Virus record (IMG/VR): IMGVR_UViG_3300030060_007603
Span: 1 to 33,354 of that record
Source of the DNA: a virus
DNA: 33,354 nt
Direction: 5' to 3' (one strand)
Positions 1 to 6,860 of the stretch are shown here, piece after piece; position 1 is the stretch's first letter, and the number at the start of each line of letters is the position of its first letter. The position numbers were made by a program, and so were the translations under genes. The notes beneath the pieces are model-generated. The model was not told the DNA's origin and made no database searches. It saw only the letters and a program-made list of their open reading frames with translations.

Positions 1-321
1 CATGATAGTTAATACTCTAGTTGTTTTTTCTGGATCAGATTTATCCTCACTATGATATTTCATATTGTTATCATAATAAGATATTTTCCAGAAAAAATCC
101 ATACCATTAACTCCAAAAGCTCCAAAGTCTCTTTCACCAAAGCGATTATTATCTTCATCAAAGTCTTTGTAATTCTTAACTTTCTGAAACACTTTTTTTT
201 GTATTTGTTTATCAAGTTTAGAAACTCCCTCTGTGATAACAATCTTATCTTTTACAGGCGTAGCTGTAAGTATATAGCCACGCAAAAAGTCATTTAATTT
301 AGCAACTTTATCAATATTCAT
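1..321 (-). CDS. DUF3768-like protein, C-terminus cut by window edge
   Basis: An open frame of 107 codons runs from ATG at 321 to the first base with no stop, so the C-terminus is outside the window. A strong GGAGG lies 4 nt before the ATG. The protein starts MNIDKVAKLNDFLR. It carries the block ERDFGAFGVNG-MDFFWKISYYD and near the edge KTTRVLTIM. This pattern (DFGAF, W-KI-YYD, TRVLTIM) is what I recall of DUF3768, small soluble proteins of unknown function in proteobacteria, plasmids and phages. In that family the chain ends a few residues after this last motif, so little is probably missing. It lies beyond a terminator after the ArdC-like gene, so it may have its own promoter. Its biochemical role is unknown. 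Confidence 0.7.
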   Translation of the reverse strand, partial: MNIDKVAKLNDFLRGYILTATPVKDKIVITEGVSKLDKQIQKKVFQKVKNYKDFDEDNNRFGERDFGAFGVNGMDFFWKISYYDNNMKYHSEDKSDPEKTTRVLTIM

Positions 322-357
322 TTAACCTCCAATAATTGAATCTAAGTTTAAGACAAC

Positions 358-380
358 TAATAAACAAGCCAAGTTTATTA
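358..380. repeat. 8-bp inverted repeat upstream of DUF3768-like gene
   Basis: TAATAAAC (358-365) and GTTTATTA (373-380) are perfect inverted copies around a 7-nt centre. The repeat is in the 89-nt gap between the ArdC-like and DUF3768-like genes, 37 nt from the latter's start. A weak minus-strand promoter (TTGGCT, 16 nt, TAAACT) could overlap it, so it may be an operator. It could also be a weak AT-rich hairpin. Confidence 0.4.
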
Positions 381-397
381 AGTTAACGACAATCAAA

Positions 398-427
398 AAC
401 TTTAAGGTACTCATTGCTGAGTACCTT
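398..427 (-). terminator. Intrinsic terminator at end of ArdC-like gene
   Basis: On the minus strand a perfect 10-bp stem AAGGTACTCA/TGAGTACCTT (418-427 and 404-413) with a 4-nt loop is followed by AAAGTTTTTGATT. The stop codon of the ArdC-like gene (411-413) is inside the stem. Such a hairpin plus U-run should end the ArdC transcript. Confidence 0.65.
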
Positions 428-689
428 CATTGTTTTCAAAAGAAATCTGAGAGATATGAAAAACAGGATATTTCACCCACTCCTCTGTCAAACCTTTTTC
501 TGACAATCTCTCTCCGACCAATCTAGTAAGTCTAGCAACTGACTTTGTACCTTTAGGAACAAATCCACCCATCTTTCTAGCTTGGTTGAAAGTAAGGAAA
601 CCACCTGTAAGACCTGTTTTTTTCAAAGTCTCTACATTGATACCTTCGTAGTCTATCTCAGTAAAAGCGTTAAAAAATCTTTCACTCAT
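411..689 (-). CDS. ArdC N-terminal-domain-like antirestriction protein
   Basis: A 92-residue protein. I choose ATG 689 over the in-frame ATG at 701 because GGAGG (in the last codons of the upstream gene) sits 4 nt before 689. The order FNAFTEIDYEGINVETL, then GGFLTFNQARKMGGFVPKG, then YPVFHISQIS matches the N-terminal single-strand DNA binding domain of ArdC-type proteins (GxNxxxL, LTFxQAxxxGGxVxKG, VFxxxQ). ArdC proteins protect incoming plasmid or phage DNA from restriction. The metallopeptidase half is absent, so this is a stand-alone binding domain. It is translationally coupled to the gene before it and closed by a hairpin over its stop codon. The family call is fairly firm; antirestriction activity is inferred. 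Confidence 0.65.
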   Translation of the reverse strand: MSERFFNAFTEIDYEGINVETLKKTGLTGGFLTFNQARKMGGFVPKGTKSVARLTRLVGERLSEKGLTEEWVKYPVFHISQISFENNEGTQQ

Positions 690-690
690 A

Positions 691-864
691 TTAACCTCCA
701 TTAAAAGATAATTTTGTTAATTCATTTTCTGCGAATGACCATTCACCACCAGCGAATGATACCCAGATACGATTGTCAGAACTAATTTCCTTAACAATCC
801 CTAAATGATATTCATCAGTATCTTCAGTATATAACTGAACAAGATCGTCTTTTTTTATTTTCAT
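691..864 (-). CDS. Small conserved-type protein, unknown function
   Basis: 57 residues starting MKIKKDDLVQLY. ATG 864 is preferred to 888 because GGAG lies 7 nt upstream of it. The pattern (DLVQLY, LGIVKEI, RIWVSFAGGEWSF) looks like a short all-beta barrel such as an SH3-like fold, but I do not recognise a family. Its last codons (AAT GGA GGT TAA) serve as ribosome binding site for the ArdC-like gene, so the two are made together. It is the first gene of a small unit with its own promoter (895-922). Confidence 0.6.
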   Translation of the reverse strand: MKIKKDDLVQLYTEDTDEYHLGIVKEISSDNRIWVSFAGGEWSFAENELTKLSFNGG

Positions 865-894
865 AGTTTTCTCCGTTGAAATAATCATAATTGT

Positions 895-922
895 AATATA
901 GTTATCATTTTGATAATATCAA
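895..922 (-). promoter_or_regulatory. Promoter with operator-like palindrome in its spacer
   Basis: On the minus strand TTGATA (922-917) and TATATT (900-895) are separated by 16 nt. The spacer holds a perfect palindrome, TTATCA-ttt-TGATAA (902-916), exactly between the two boxes. This is the layout of a repressor operator. It would drive the small gene at 864 and the ArdC-like gene. Confidence 0.5.
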
Positions 923-942
923 CTAAAATCGTACTAATTATG

Positions 943-970
943 AAAAAAAGTTTACCTATGATTTATAGGG
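943..970 (-). terminator. Intrinsic terminator after the basic-protein genes
   Basis: On the minus strand CCTAT-aaatc-ATAGG (969-955) is followed by TAAAC and seven T residues (949-943). It lies just past the stop codon of the gene at 974. It separates the portal-side operon from the antirestriction unit. Confidence 0.5.
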
Positions 971-973
971 TTT

Positions 974-1249
974 TTATACTCTCCAGCTTTTCATCGCCCA
1001 ATATACAGGCTGTAATGTAACTTGCCTTCCTTTAGCTCTCATCTTTTTTAGTGTAGCTCCATGTCTGGCGAGAAATGATCTTCTTCTTGCTGGGTTGTTT
1101 TTTTTGATAGTCATGTTTGGGTCTCCGTATCTAACTTTGACTACGTTACCTGTTTTTTTATTTTTTACATAAACTGCAAATTTTTTTGATTGACCTGAAG
1201 TTCTAAATGGTTTGTTGAGCTTTACTTCACGCCCTTGATACTTAGCCAT
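974..1249 (-). CDS. Conserved phage protein with RYGDPNM-IKKNNPARR motif
   Basis: 91 residues, strongly basic. The central block VRYGDPNMTIKKNNPARRRSF-ARHG and a C-terminal YWAMKSW recur, as I remember them, in small proteins encoded near capsid and portal genes of many environmental phages and annotated only as domains of unknown function. In relatives the region before YW usually has Cys and ends AxYWSCxxW; here the Cys is absent. The start overlaps the previous gene's stop by 1 nt (TAATG). A virion-associated role is inferred from position only. Confidence 0.65.
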   Translation of the reverse strand: MAKYQGREVKLNKPFRTSGQSKKFAVYVKNKKTGNVVKVRYGDPNMTIKKNNPARRRSFLARHGATLKKMRAKGRQVTLQPVYWAMKSWRV

Positions 1250-1494
1250 TACTTTTTACGTTTACGTTTTCTTAAATCAAGATCATGTTTTTTAGAGCCA
1301 CGAAGAAAGGAATTCACACGACCCATACTCCAAGCAGCCATAGATACTCTTCTTGAACCTGAACTAAGAAATGCACCTTGACCTCTGCGATAAACTTTTG
1401 CAAGTGTACCATAAGTGAATCGTGATTTTTTCGCTTTGTTTCTTAAAGTTTTTTGTACAGTTGCTGATAAAGATTTTCTAAACTTACTAGCCAT
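1249..1494 (-). CDS. Small basic phage protein (DUF5824-like)
   Basis: 81 residues, very rich in Lys and Arg, ending RKRKRKK. The pattern TLRNKAK-SRFTYGTLAKVYRRGQGAFLSSG followed by AAWSMGRVNSFLRG resembles what I recall as DUF5824, an uncharacterised phage family in which a KKVYxRGxxA helix precedes WAMxRVNSF. It overlaps its neighbours by 1 nt on each side, so it is co-translated with the genes after portal. Function unknown; binding to DNA or to an acidic capsid surface would suit the charge but is a guess. Confidence 0.55.
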   Translation of the reverse strand: MASKFRKSLSATVQKTLRNKAKKSRFTYGTLAKVYRRGQGAFLSSGSRRVSMAAWSMGRVNSFLRGSKKHDLDLRKRKRKK

Positions 1495-1679
1495 TATGCC
1501 CTCGTTCTAGATCTTAACAGACTTGGAGAAATATATCCACCAGATTTATATATTGAAGAAACTCTTTTTATTAATCTTGCTCTTCTTGATCTTTTACTAC
1601 CTTTTAATCCTGATAAATATTTTTTAGGTAGACCTGACTTTTTATCTTTAGGTACTCTTTTTCTTTTACGTTTCGCCAT
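1494..1679 (-). CDS. Small basic protein overlapping portal end
   Basis: 61 residues from ATG 1679 (MAKRKRKRVPKDK). The longer reading from 1709 would extend 43 nt into portal and lacks a better ribosome site. The chosen start overlaps the portal stop by 14 nt. The sequence is almost entirely basic and contains PKKYLSGLKGSKRSRRARLIKR. Similar KKYxxGLxGxxRxxRxxEI patterns occur in small phage proteins of unknown function beside portal and head genes. First of three consecutive basic genes. Confidence 0.55.
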   Translation of the reverse strand: MAKRKRKRVPKDKKSGLPKKYLSGLKGSKRSRRARLIKRVSSIYKSGGYISPSLLRSRTRA

Positions 1680-3087
1680 CTTGACTTTGCTCTGGTAAGT
1701 TAGTATCAAATTGTCCTATAGCTGTAGCGTTACTTTCTATCTCAGTATTTATTGTAGATATAACCTCGTCATCATCTACAACTGAACTAGCAATCTGTTT
1801 ATCAATCTCTTTTGTAAAAGTAGCAGACTTAACTCCACTAGCTTTAGCAGTTTGTAAGAATGCTAAGTCAGACGCATAATCTCTTAAATCAAATGTATCT
1901 GGATAATCTATTTCGCCATCAAACATTTTATTTTGCCACTTAGCAAACAATGACCAGATTTGTTCTTCGCAGTTTTCTAGTAGGTCTGCTTTTTCTGATA
2001 GTCTAGCGTTTAACAATGAAAATTCAGTTTGAAGTGCGATACCTGAGTTTATAGTTTTTTCTGTTCCTCTAACTGAACCCATATGTGTAATTCTATTGAT
2101 TGCATCTACTTTCATACTAATACAACTCATTATACTATCTAATGATTGTGAACTAGGTTGTATGATATAAGGTTTAAGATCACTAGGCATATCTTCTGGT
2201 ACTTCAATAACTGAACCAGCTCCAGCAGATGCTTCTACGTTAGGAGTTTTGACTAATGAAGGGTGGTTAGATAATCTGATTAACTGTTCTATCTCTGAAT
2301 AATCATTATAGATACTTCTTTGTAGTTCAGCTACATCTGAAAGATCAGATATACCAATCGCTTTTCTTTGTGACTTTTGATTGTATAAAATTACTGCTGG
2401 TATCTCTCCGATTGCATTTATTTGTTCATCTAATAATTGTACTTTCTTACTTGCATATTCTTTTGTGTAATCTGGTACAAGATAAGTTGTTACATCTTCT
2501 TTAGTCCAAACTTTTACGATAGCTCTATCTTCGTTTACATCTTCTATAATTGTCAACATGCTTAAAGCATATTTACCATTAGGAAGTCTTTCGTATTCCC
2601 AGTTCGTAACATTCTCTGGAGTGAGTAAAGATATGTAAGGTCTTATCTCTTGTTGAAGTTCTTCAGCTCTGGTTTGTGTTATTGTTGTAGGTTTATCCAT
2701 GATCGCCCAACAAGTGCCATAGATAGAAGCGTGTTGTTGCATATCTTTTATTACATTTTGAAAACTCCTACCGTCTAAATCTGCATCTTTTAAGAATAAC
2801 TGTAACTGCGGATCTTCTGATAATGTGCCATAGTTTCTAGTTGCTGGTACTCTGAATAAAAAACTTGAATATATTTGTACTACGTTTCTACAGTGGTTAT
2901 CTAAAGGCGTGAAGTCTATCCTTTTAATAAACTCCTCATCTGATTCAAGTACATATCTGTTTAGAAAATAACCTTGACTATAGTTATCACCACCTAAAAA
3001 AGATCGTAAGTGAAATCCCCAAAGTTCTAAATTTTTATCATAATCGTTATGTTTAGCTGTTAAAAAATTTCTATCGTATTGTGCCAT
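1666..3087 (-). CDS. Portal protein
   Basis: 473 residues, a normal size for a portal. It would form the dodecameric ring at one capsid vertex through which DNA is packaged and to which the tail joins. Features are an N-terminal NDYDKNLELWGFHLRSFLGG region, a first domain with CRNVVQIYSSFLFR, a mid-protein ISDLSDVAELQRSIYNDYSEIEQLIRLSNHP stretch, and a GIALQTEFSLLNARLSEKA helix typical of the portal stem and clip. It directly follows terL with a 1-nt overlap (TAATG), the usual terL-portal order. The MuF-like gene that often follows is at the far right of the window, consistent with a circular map. Confidence 0.85.
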   Translation of the reverse strand: MAQYDRNFLTAKHNDYDKNLELWGFHLRSFLGGDNYSQGYFLNRYVLESDEEFIKRIDFTPLDNHCRNVVQIYSSFLFRVPATRNYGTLSEDPQLQLFLKDADLDGRSFQNVIKDMQQHASIYGTCWAIMDKPTTITQTRAEELQQEIRPYISLLTPENVTNWEYERLPNGKYALSMLTIIEDVNEDRAIVKVWTKEDVTTYLVPDYTKEYASKKVQLLDEQINAIGEIPAVILYNQKSQRKAIGISDLSDVAELQRSIYNDYSEIEQLIRLSNHPSLVKTPNVEASAGAGSVIEVPEDMPSDLKPYIIQPSSQSLDSIMSCISMKVDAINRITHMGSVRGTEKTINSGIALQTEFSLLNARLSEKADLLENCEEQIWSLFAKWQNKMFDGEIDYPDTFDLRDYASDLAFLQTAKASGVKSATFTKEIDKQIASSVVDDDEVISTINTEIESNATAIGQFDTNLPEQSQDGET

Positions 3088-4295
3088 TATGAAAACCTCT
3101 TAGGAGAGCTAGGTATAAAGTTTCTACGCAATGGATATAAATATTCTACCATATATCCTAATGCATCATTAAAATGATCAAATCCACTGTCTTTATCTGG
3201 CACTATAGTTCCTTCTTTGTATACTTGTCTTTCTATGCTCTTAATCATGTTTTTGCAAGTTTTTAGCATAAAAAGACTTGACATACCATTAGCATTTTTT
3301 AATTTTGTATTCACTGCATTTATTCTATCTCTAATTAATGGGTGATTAGTTCTTACTTTAACATCAAAACCAGCATTTTTCAAAATACTTAAATCAGTAA
3401 ATCCACCAGCACTAGTCTTACGTTGTCTTGATGCTGGGTCAGGATAGATAACTATTCTGTAATTTTTGTATCTGCTTTTTATTTCTTCAACCATCTCATG
3501 CGTGTTTGAACCATAAATAACTATCTCATCAAATATTGTAAGTTTGTCATTAGATATTTGTCCAACAACAGCACACATAGGATCAATGTTAAAATCCATA
3601 CCAATATGGATGGTCGCATCAAGTTTTTGATAACTATCAATAACATGAATATTACGATTAAAGTTGTAGTAAATAATACCAGAATAGCTGACAAAAGTTG
3701 CGAGATATTCCTGTTGAAATGTTCTTTCATCCAAATCATTTTTAGCTTGTTCAATTTCATCTTTACTAACCTGTCCTCCCTCAACTGTAGTATATTTAAA
3801 ACTTTGCCACTCTTTATCTTTTTTTGTGAAAAGATCATATGCGTGATTAAATCCTTTAGGCGTACCACAAAAGAGTGCATGACCTTTTTTGTCAGATAGT
3901 GTCGGTCTTAAAACTTCATACCACGCTTCAGGCTTTATGTCTTGAAACTCATCTAAGACAATGAAGTCTAAACCTACTCCTCTAAGTGATTGTTCGTTAT
4001 CAGCTCCTTTAAGTTGTATTATAGTATTATTTTTTAATGTAACCGAAAGATCACTATCATTAATTTTTTGAGCCCATTTATATTTAATTACTTGCTTCTT
4101 TAATTCATTCCAACAAATGTTTTTTGATTGTCTATAGCTAGGAGATACATACCATACTTTCCTATTGGGTATTCTACCAAATTTTGCAAGTTCGTTTATT
4201 GCTATGAAAGTTTTACCGAATCTACGACCAGATATTAGAACTCTGAATCTAGTATCACAACTTATAACATCTTTTTGAGGTTGTGTTAGTGGCAC
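3087..4295 (-). CDS. terL: Terminase large subunit
   Basis: 402 residues; the motor ATPase and headful or site-specific nuclease that packages DNA. Walker A is SGRRFGKT (22-29), Walker B with its catalytic acid is FIVLDEFQD (111-119) and the coupling motif is CGTPKG (143-148). The C-terminal RNase H-like nuclease shows acidic residues at D234 (IGMDFN), D286 (IYPDPAS) and D373/D377 (GFDHFNDALGYMVEY). All motifs are intact. It overlaps terS by 1 nt and portal by 1 nt. Confidence 0.95.
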   Translation of the reverse strand: MPLTQPQKDVISCDTRFRVLISGRRFGKTFIAINELAKFGRIPNRKVWYVSPSYRQSKNICWNELKKQVIKYKWAQKINDSDLSVTLKNNTIIQLKGADNEQSLRGVGLDFIVLDEFQDIKPEAWYEVLRPTLSDKKGHALFCGTPKGFNHAYDLFTKKDKEWQSFKYTTVEGGQVSKDEIEQAKNDLDERTFQQEYLATFVSYSGIIYYNFNRNIHVIDSYQKLDATIHIGMDFNIDPMCAVVGQISNDKLTIFDEIVIYGSNTHEMVEEIKSRYKNYRIVIYPDPASRQRKTSAGGFTDLSILKNAGFDVKVRTNHPLIRDRINAVNTKLKNANGMSSLFMLKTCKNMIKSIERQVYKEGTIVPDKDSGFDHFNDALGYMVEYLYPLRRNFIPSSPKRFS

Positions 4296-4597
4296 TAATC
4301 AATAGACCATGCTAGAGGCTGGTTATCATCTGCTAAAGGTGATTCAGCTTGGTTTAATATTTGTTTACCTAACCATATCTGCATCGTTACATTACCTTTC
4401 TCAGCACTCTTCATTTGTAGTTGTCTTAACCTAAGTTTCTGCTCTGCTCTTCCTTTTGTCAGAAATTCCGAATAACTCTTTTCAAGCAAGTCTGAAGAAC
4501 AACCATAGAAACTAGCTATTTCAATATTTGTACATCCAAATCGTGCTAAATTTTGTATTTGTTTAGGGTCTAAATTATACTTTTTCGGTCTTGCCAT
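4295..4597 (-). CDS. terS: Terminase small subunit
   Basis: 100 residues starting MARPKKYNLDPKQ. An N-terminal helix-turn-helix (NLARFGCTNIEIASFYGCSSDLLEKSY) is followed by a helical segment ending GNVTMQIWLGKQIL, a pattern common in small terminase subunits. It recognises the packaging site and regulates the large subunit. Its stop overlaps the terL start. The 62 nt upstream hold an inverted repeat and a motif shared with the ArdC promoter region, so terS may begin its own transcript. Confidence 0.85.
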   Translation of the reverse strand: MARPKKYNLDPKQIQNLARFGCTNIEIASFYGCSSDLLEKSYSEFLTKGRAEQKLRLRQLQMKSAEKGNVTMQIWLGKQILNQAESPLADDNQPLAWSID

Positions 4598-4609
4598 ATC
4601 GCCTCTTAT

Positions 4610-4650
4610 ACTGAGAGTGTCAGTCTGATTAAAATAATACTAATTATGAT
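4610..4650 (-). promoter_or_regulatory. Putative regulatory region before terS
   Basis: The gap between the FkbM and terS genes holds ACTGA-gagtg-TCAGT (4610-4624), a 5-bp inverted repeat, and the minus-strand word TCATAATTAGTA (4649-4638) followed by NNATTTTA. The same word and tail occur at 943-924 before the ArdC unit. CATAAT within it could be a -10 box. A promoter or regulator site is likely but I see no convincing -35 box. Confidence 0.35.
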
Positions 4651-4659
4651 TATTTACAA

Positions 4660-5364
4660 TTATTTTTTCATACAAAAAATAATACTGTCTATGAATCCTC
4701 CCCAATATCCTTTCTGTCCTTGATAGTTTTGATTATAGTAGCTTTTTTGAATATCAACATAAAAATACTTTTCTAGCTTATCTACACACTTAAAAAATGT
4801 ATCCATCTTTCTATCTTTTGTAAAACTGTATTCAAAAACTAATTTATCTATCTTATTGAAATCGTGATCATTTTGTAAAATTTCAAGCTCTGAACCTTCT
4901 ATATCTAATTTGATACAGTTGATATCTGGTTGATTCTTTAATATTTCATCTATAGCCATACAATCTATTTCAGTAGTAGGTAATTTTTTTTTATAATGTG
5001 TATGTAAAGAGTGTCTCCAAGTATTAGGAGCTATAGTAAATGTTCCTGTACCTCCGTTTTGATTAATAGCTTTTTTCTCAAGTATAAACTTACAACCTGT
5101 TTTATCGCTACAATCCATAGTATTTTTATTTAGGAGTATCCAGTTTTGATCCTCTGGTTCATAACTATAAACTTTCTTTGCACCTTTAGATGCTACGAAA
5201 CATGAGAATATACCTATATGTGCTCCTCCATCTAACCAAACATCGTCTGGGGAAATGTTAAAGTTGATCTTTTTTTTAAGATATGCTTTTTTAATAAATA
5301 TTTCTTTGATTACGTTTTCATCTGTAGTGTTAGGTCTTATTACAATATTGTTATGATCGTACAT
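4660..5364 (-). CDS. FkbM-family methyltransferase
   Basis: 234 residues. A class I SAM-dependent fold: motif I LDGGAHIGIFS (44-54), the ribose-binding acidic residue in YSYEPE (66-71), and the FkbM hallmark IKLDIEGSELEIL (151-163). FkbM enzymes usually O-methylate hydroxyl groups of sugars or small molecules. AAGGAT precedes the start, which overlaps the TET/JBP gene by 14 nt, so the two are co-translated. The adjacency suggests a role in finishing an oxidised base, for example methylating a hydroxymethyl group, but methylation of a glycan or other product is equally open. There is no DNA-methyltransferase NPPY or PCQ motif, so it is not a standard DNA base methylase. Confidence 0.8.
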   Translation of the reverse strand: MYDHNNIVIRPNTTDENVIKEIFIKKAYLKKKINFNISPDDVWLDGGAHIGIFSCFVASKGAKKVYSYEPEDQNWILLNKNTMDCSDKTGCKFILEKKAINQNGGTGTFTIAPNTWRHSLHTHYKKKLPTTEIDCMAIDEILKNQPDINCIKLDIEGSELEILQNDHDFNKIDKLVFEYSFTKDRKMDTFFKCVDKLEKYFYVDIQKSYYNQNYQGQKGYWGGFIDSIIFCMKK

Positions 5365-6262
5365 GTTTTATCCTTTGTAGTTCTTCTTCGTAAGTGCCAC
5401 ATTGCACCATTTTTTCTCTAAAATAACAAATAATAGATATTCTCTCATAAGGTTTACTACTATATGTTTCTGTATTTCCGTGTAATTCGTGAACATCAAA
5501 CAATGCTAGATCACAGTTTCTAACATCTACTGCTACTCTATACTTTGGTATAACTGTATACGCTCCTTCATATTCTCCTGTTTGTAATACTGTTAAATTA
5601 CCAAAACCTGTTGCTAAATCTCCTTTATCATAGTGAGAAGCAGTACGAAAATTTTTATTTACTGTTACAGTTGTAAACACTGTGTCTGCTATTTTAAAAT
5701 CTTTGCTAGTCTTTTCGTGATATTCTAATTGATTGTTATATCTCTCTGGCAGAAATTCTTTGAAAAGATCTGATATGCTTTTGATATATGGTATTGCTTT
5801 TTTGTAAGTATCAAAATGTCTGTAAGTAAATTCAGTAGTTCTGCAATAAGGTATTCTAGCATATCTATCAGCATAACCAATAATACTTGAATTAACATTT
5901 TTACCTTTGGCAGTATTAGAAAGTGTGCCATCTTTTTTAAGTGGTATATATTTATTACCACCTACTAATTTACCTATAACTTGACCATCTATAACATCGC
6001 CTACTTTAGCATCTATCGGACCTCCAGCGATTGCCCTATTAGAAGTTTTTCCAATAGCTTTTCTAAGTGAATAATATGCTTGCTCACATACATTAGCTGG
6101 AATACAATTTTTTTTAAAAACTAATAATGGTTCGCCATTCTCTTTTAATACTTTTGTATCTTCTGTAATTACAGTATCAAAATGAGTTTCGTTTAAAAAA
6201 GTTCCTTCTAATTTATCTATTTCTTCTTTATTTAGTTTCGGCTCTAGTTTTACTGTTTTCAT
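5351..6262 (-). CDS. TET/JBP-family 2-oxoglutarate/Fe(II) DNA dioxygenase
   Basis: 303 residues. The C-terminal half is a TET/JBP core: VTVNKNFRTASHYDKGD with the iron ligands H210 and D212, then GFGNLTVL, then VAVDVRNCDLALFDVHELHGN with the distal iron histidine (H258 or H261), then YERISIICYFREKM with the 2-oxoglutarate arginine R274. The order and spacing match the trypanosome J-base hydroxylases and phage TET/JBP proteins, which oxidise the methyl group of thymine or 5-methylcytosine in DNA. The N-terminal 190 residues form a cap region with AIAGGP (78-82) and a conserved-looking RYARIPYCRTTEFT. It overlaps the ParB-like gene by 35 nt and the FkbM gene by 14 nt. No cytosine-5 methyltransferase is in the window, so thymine, or host-made 5-methylcytosine, is the likely substrate. 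Family call firm; substrate unknown. Confidence 0.85.
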   Translation of the reverse strand: MKTVKLEPKLNKEEIDKLEGTFLNETHFDTVITEDTKVLKENGEPLLVFKKNCIPANVCEQAYYSLRKAIGKTSNRAIAGGPIDAKVGDVIDGQVIGKLVGGNKYIPLKKDGTLSNTAKGKNVNSSIIGYADRYARIPYCRTTEFTYRHFDTYKKAIPYIKSISDLFKEFLPERYNNQLEYHEKTSKDFKIADTVFTTVTVNKNFRTASHYDKGDLATGFGNLTVLQTGEYEGAYTVIPKYRVAVDVRNCDLALFDVHELHGNTETYSSKPYERISIICYFREKMVQCGTYEEELQRIKHVRS

Positions 6263-6860
6263 AAAAAGTCTTGACTACTTCATATACTGTATCTGTTATA
6301 TTGTCAGTTCCTAAATGACCATTATCTATAAGCCAATGAACCATCTTTTTAAATTCCTTTTCTTTTTCTGGGTCTAGGAATAATTGCAACATCCTAATAT
6401 TAGCTTTTTGATGTTCTTCTGTTTCTAGCTCTGTATCTCCCTCCAGGTCATTAGTTCTTTCAAACTTTGGCTCATATGCCAACATGTTTTCTATTTCTTG
6501 ACTATCAAAACCAAGATCATTTAATTCAAAATGATTATCTAATAAATCAGTGAACTCTAAATTTAGTTTACTATAATCCCAATCGCTATCTTCATTTAGT
6601 CTGTTGTCTGCTATTCTGTATGCTTTAGCTTGTGTAGGAGTAAGATCAGCAATTACTACAGGTACTTTTTTAATACCTAATTTCTTTGATGCTTCGTATC
6701 TAGTATGACCGACAATTATTTTATAACTATTATCTAAAACAATCGGCTGTTGAAAACCAAATTCTTTTATTGAACTAGCTACTTTATCTGAATTCAAATT
6801 TTTTCTTGGATTGTTGATGTATGGTATTATTTGATCTAATTCTATTTCTTGTATTTTCAT
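6228..6860 (-). CDS. ParB/sulfiredoxin-fold protein linked to TET/JBP
   Basis: 210 residues. Residues 1-90 are a ParB N-terminal domain: IPYINNPRK, then FGFQQPIVL, IVGHTRYEASKKLG (49-62) and QAKAYRIADNRLNE. The GHTR replaces GERR of classical ParB; this form occurs in phage and methylase-associated ParB-like proteins. The C-terminal half (IRMLQLFLDPEKEKEFKKM) is unlike chromosomal ParB and may bind DNA or a partner. ParB-like domains bind nucleotides and can have nuclease activity. Comparative genomics of phage TET/JBP genes (Iyer, Aravind and colleagues) linked them with ParB-like genes, so this gene probably guides or couples base modification. The start overlaps the preceding stop by 1 nt (TGATG). 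Confidence 0.8.
   Translation of the reverse strand: MKIQEIELDQIIPYINNPRKNLNSDKVASSIKEFGFQQPIVLDNSYKIIVGHTRYEASKKLGIKKVPVVIADLTPTQAKAYRIADNRLNEDSDWDYSKLNLEFTDLLDNHFELNDLGFDSQEIENMLAYEPKFERTNDLEGDTELETEEHQKANIRMLQLFLDPEKEKEFKKMVHWLIDNGHLGTDNITDTVYEVVKTFYENSKTRAETK

Noticed and set aside
3521-3899. Open frames of 113 to 119 codons within terL in other frames
   Set aside because: The terL frame has all its ATPase and nuclease motifs; the others have no ribosome site and odd hydrophobic composition.
4660-5364. A DNA base methyltransferase that would feed the TET/JBP enzyme
   Set aside because: The motifs are those of FkbM (IKLDIEGSE), not of DNA cytosine or adenine methylases, so it should not make 5-methylcytosine.
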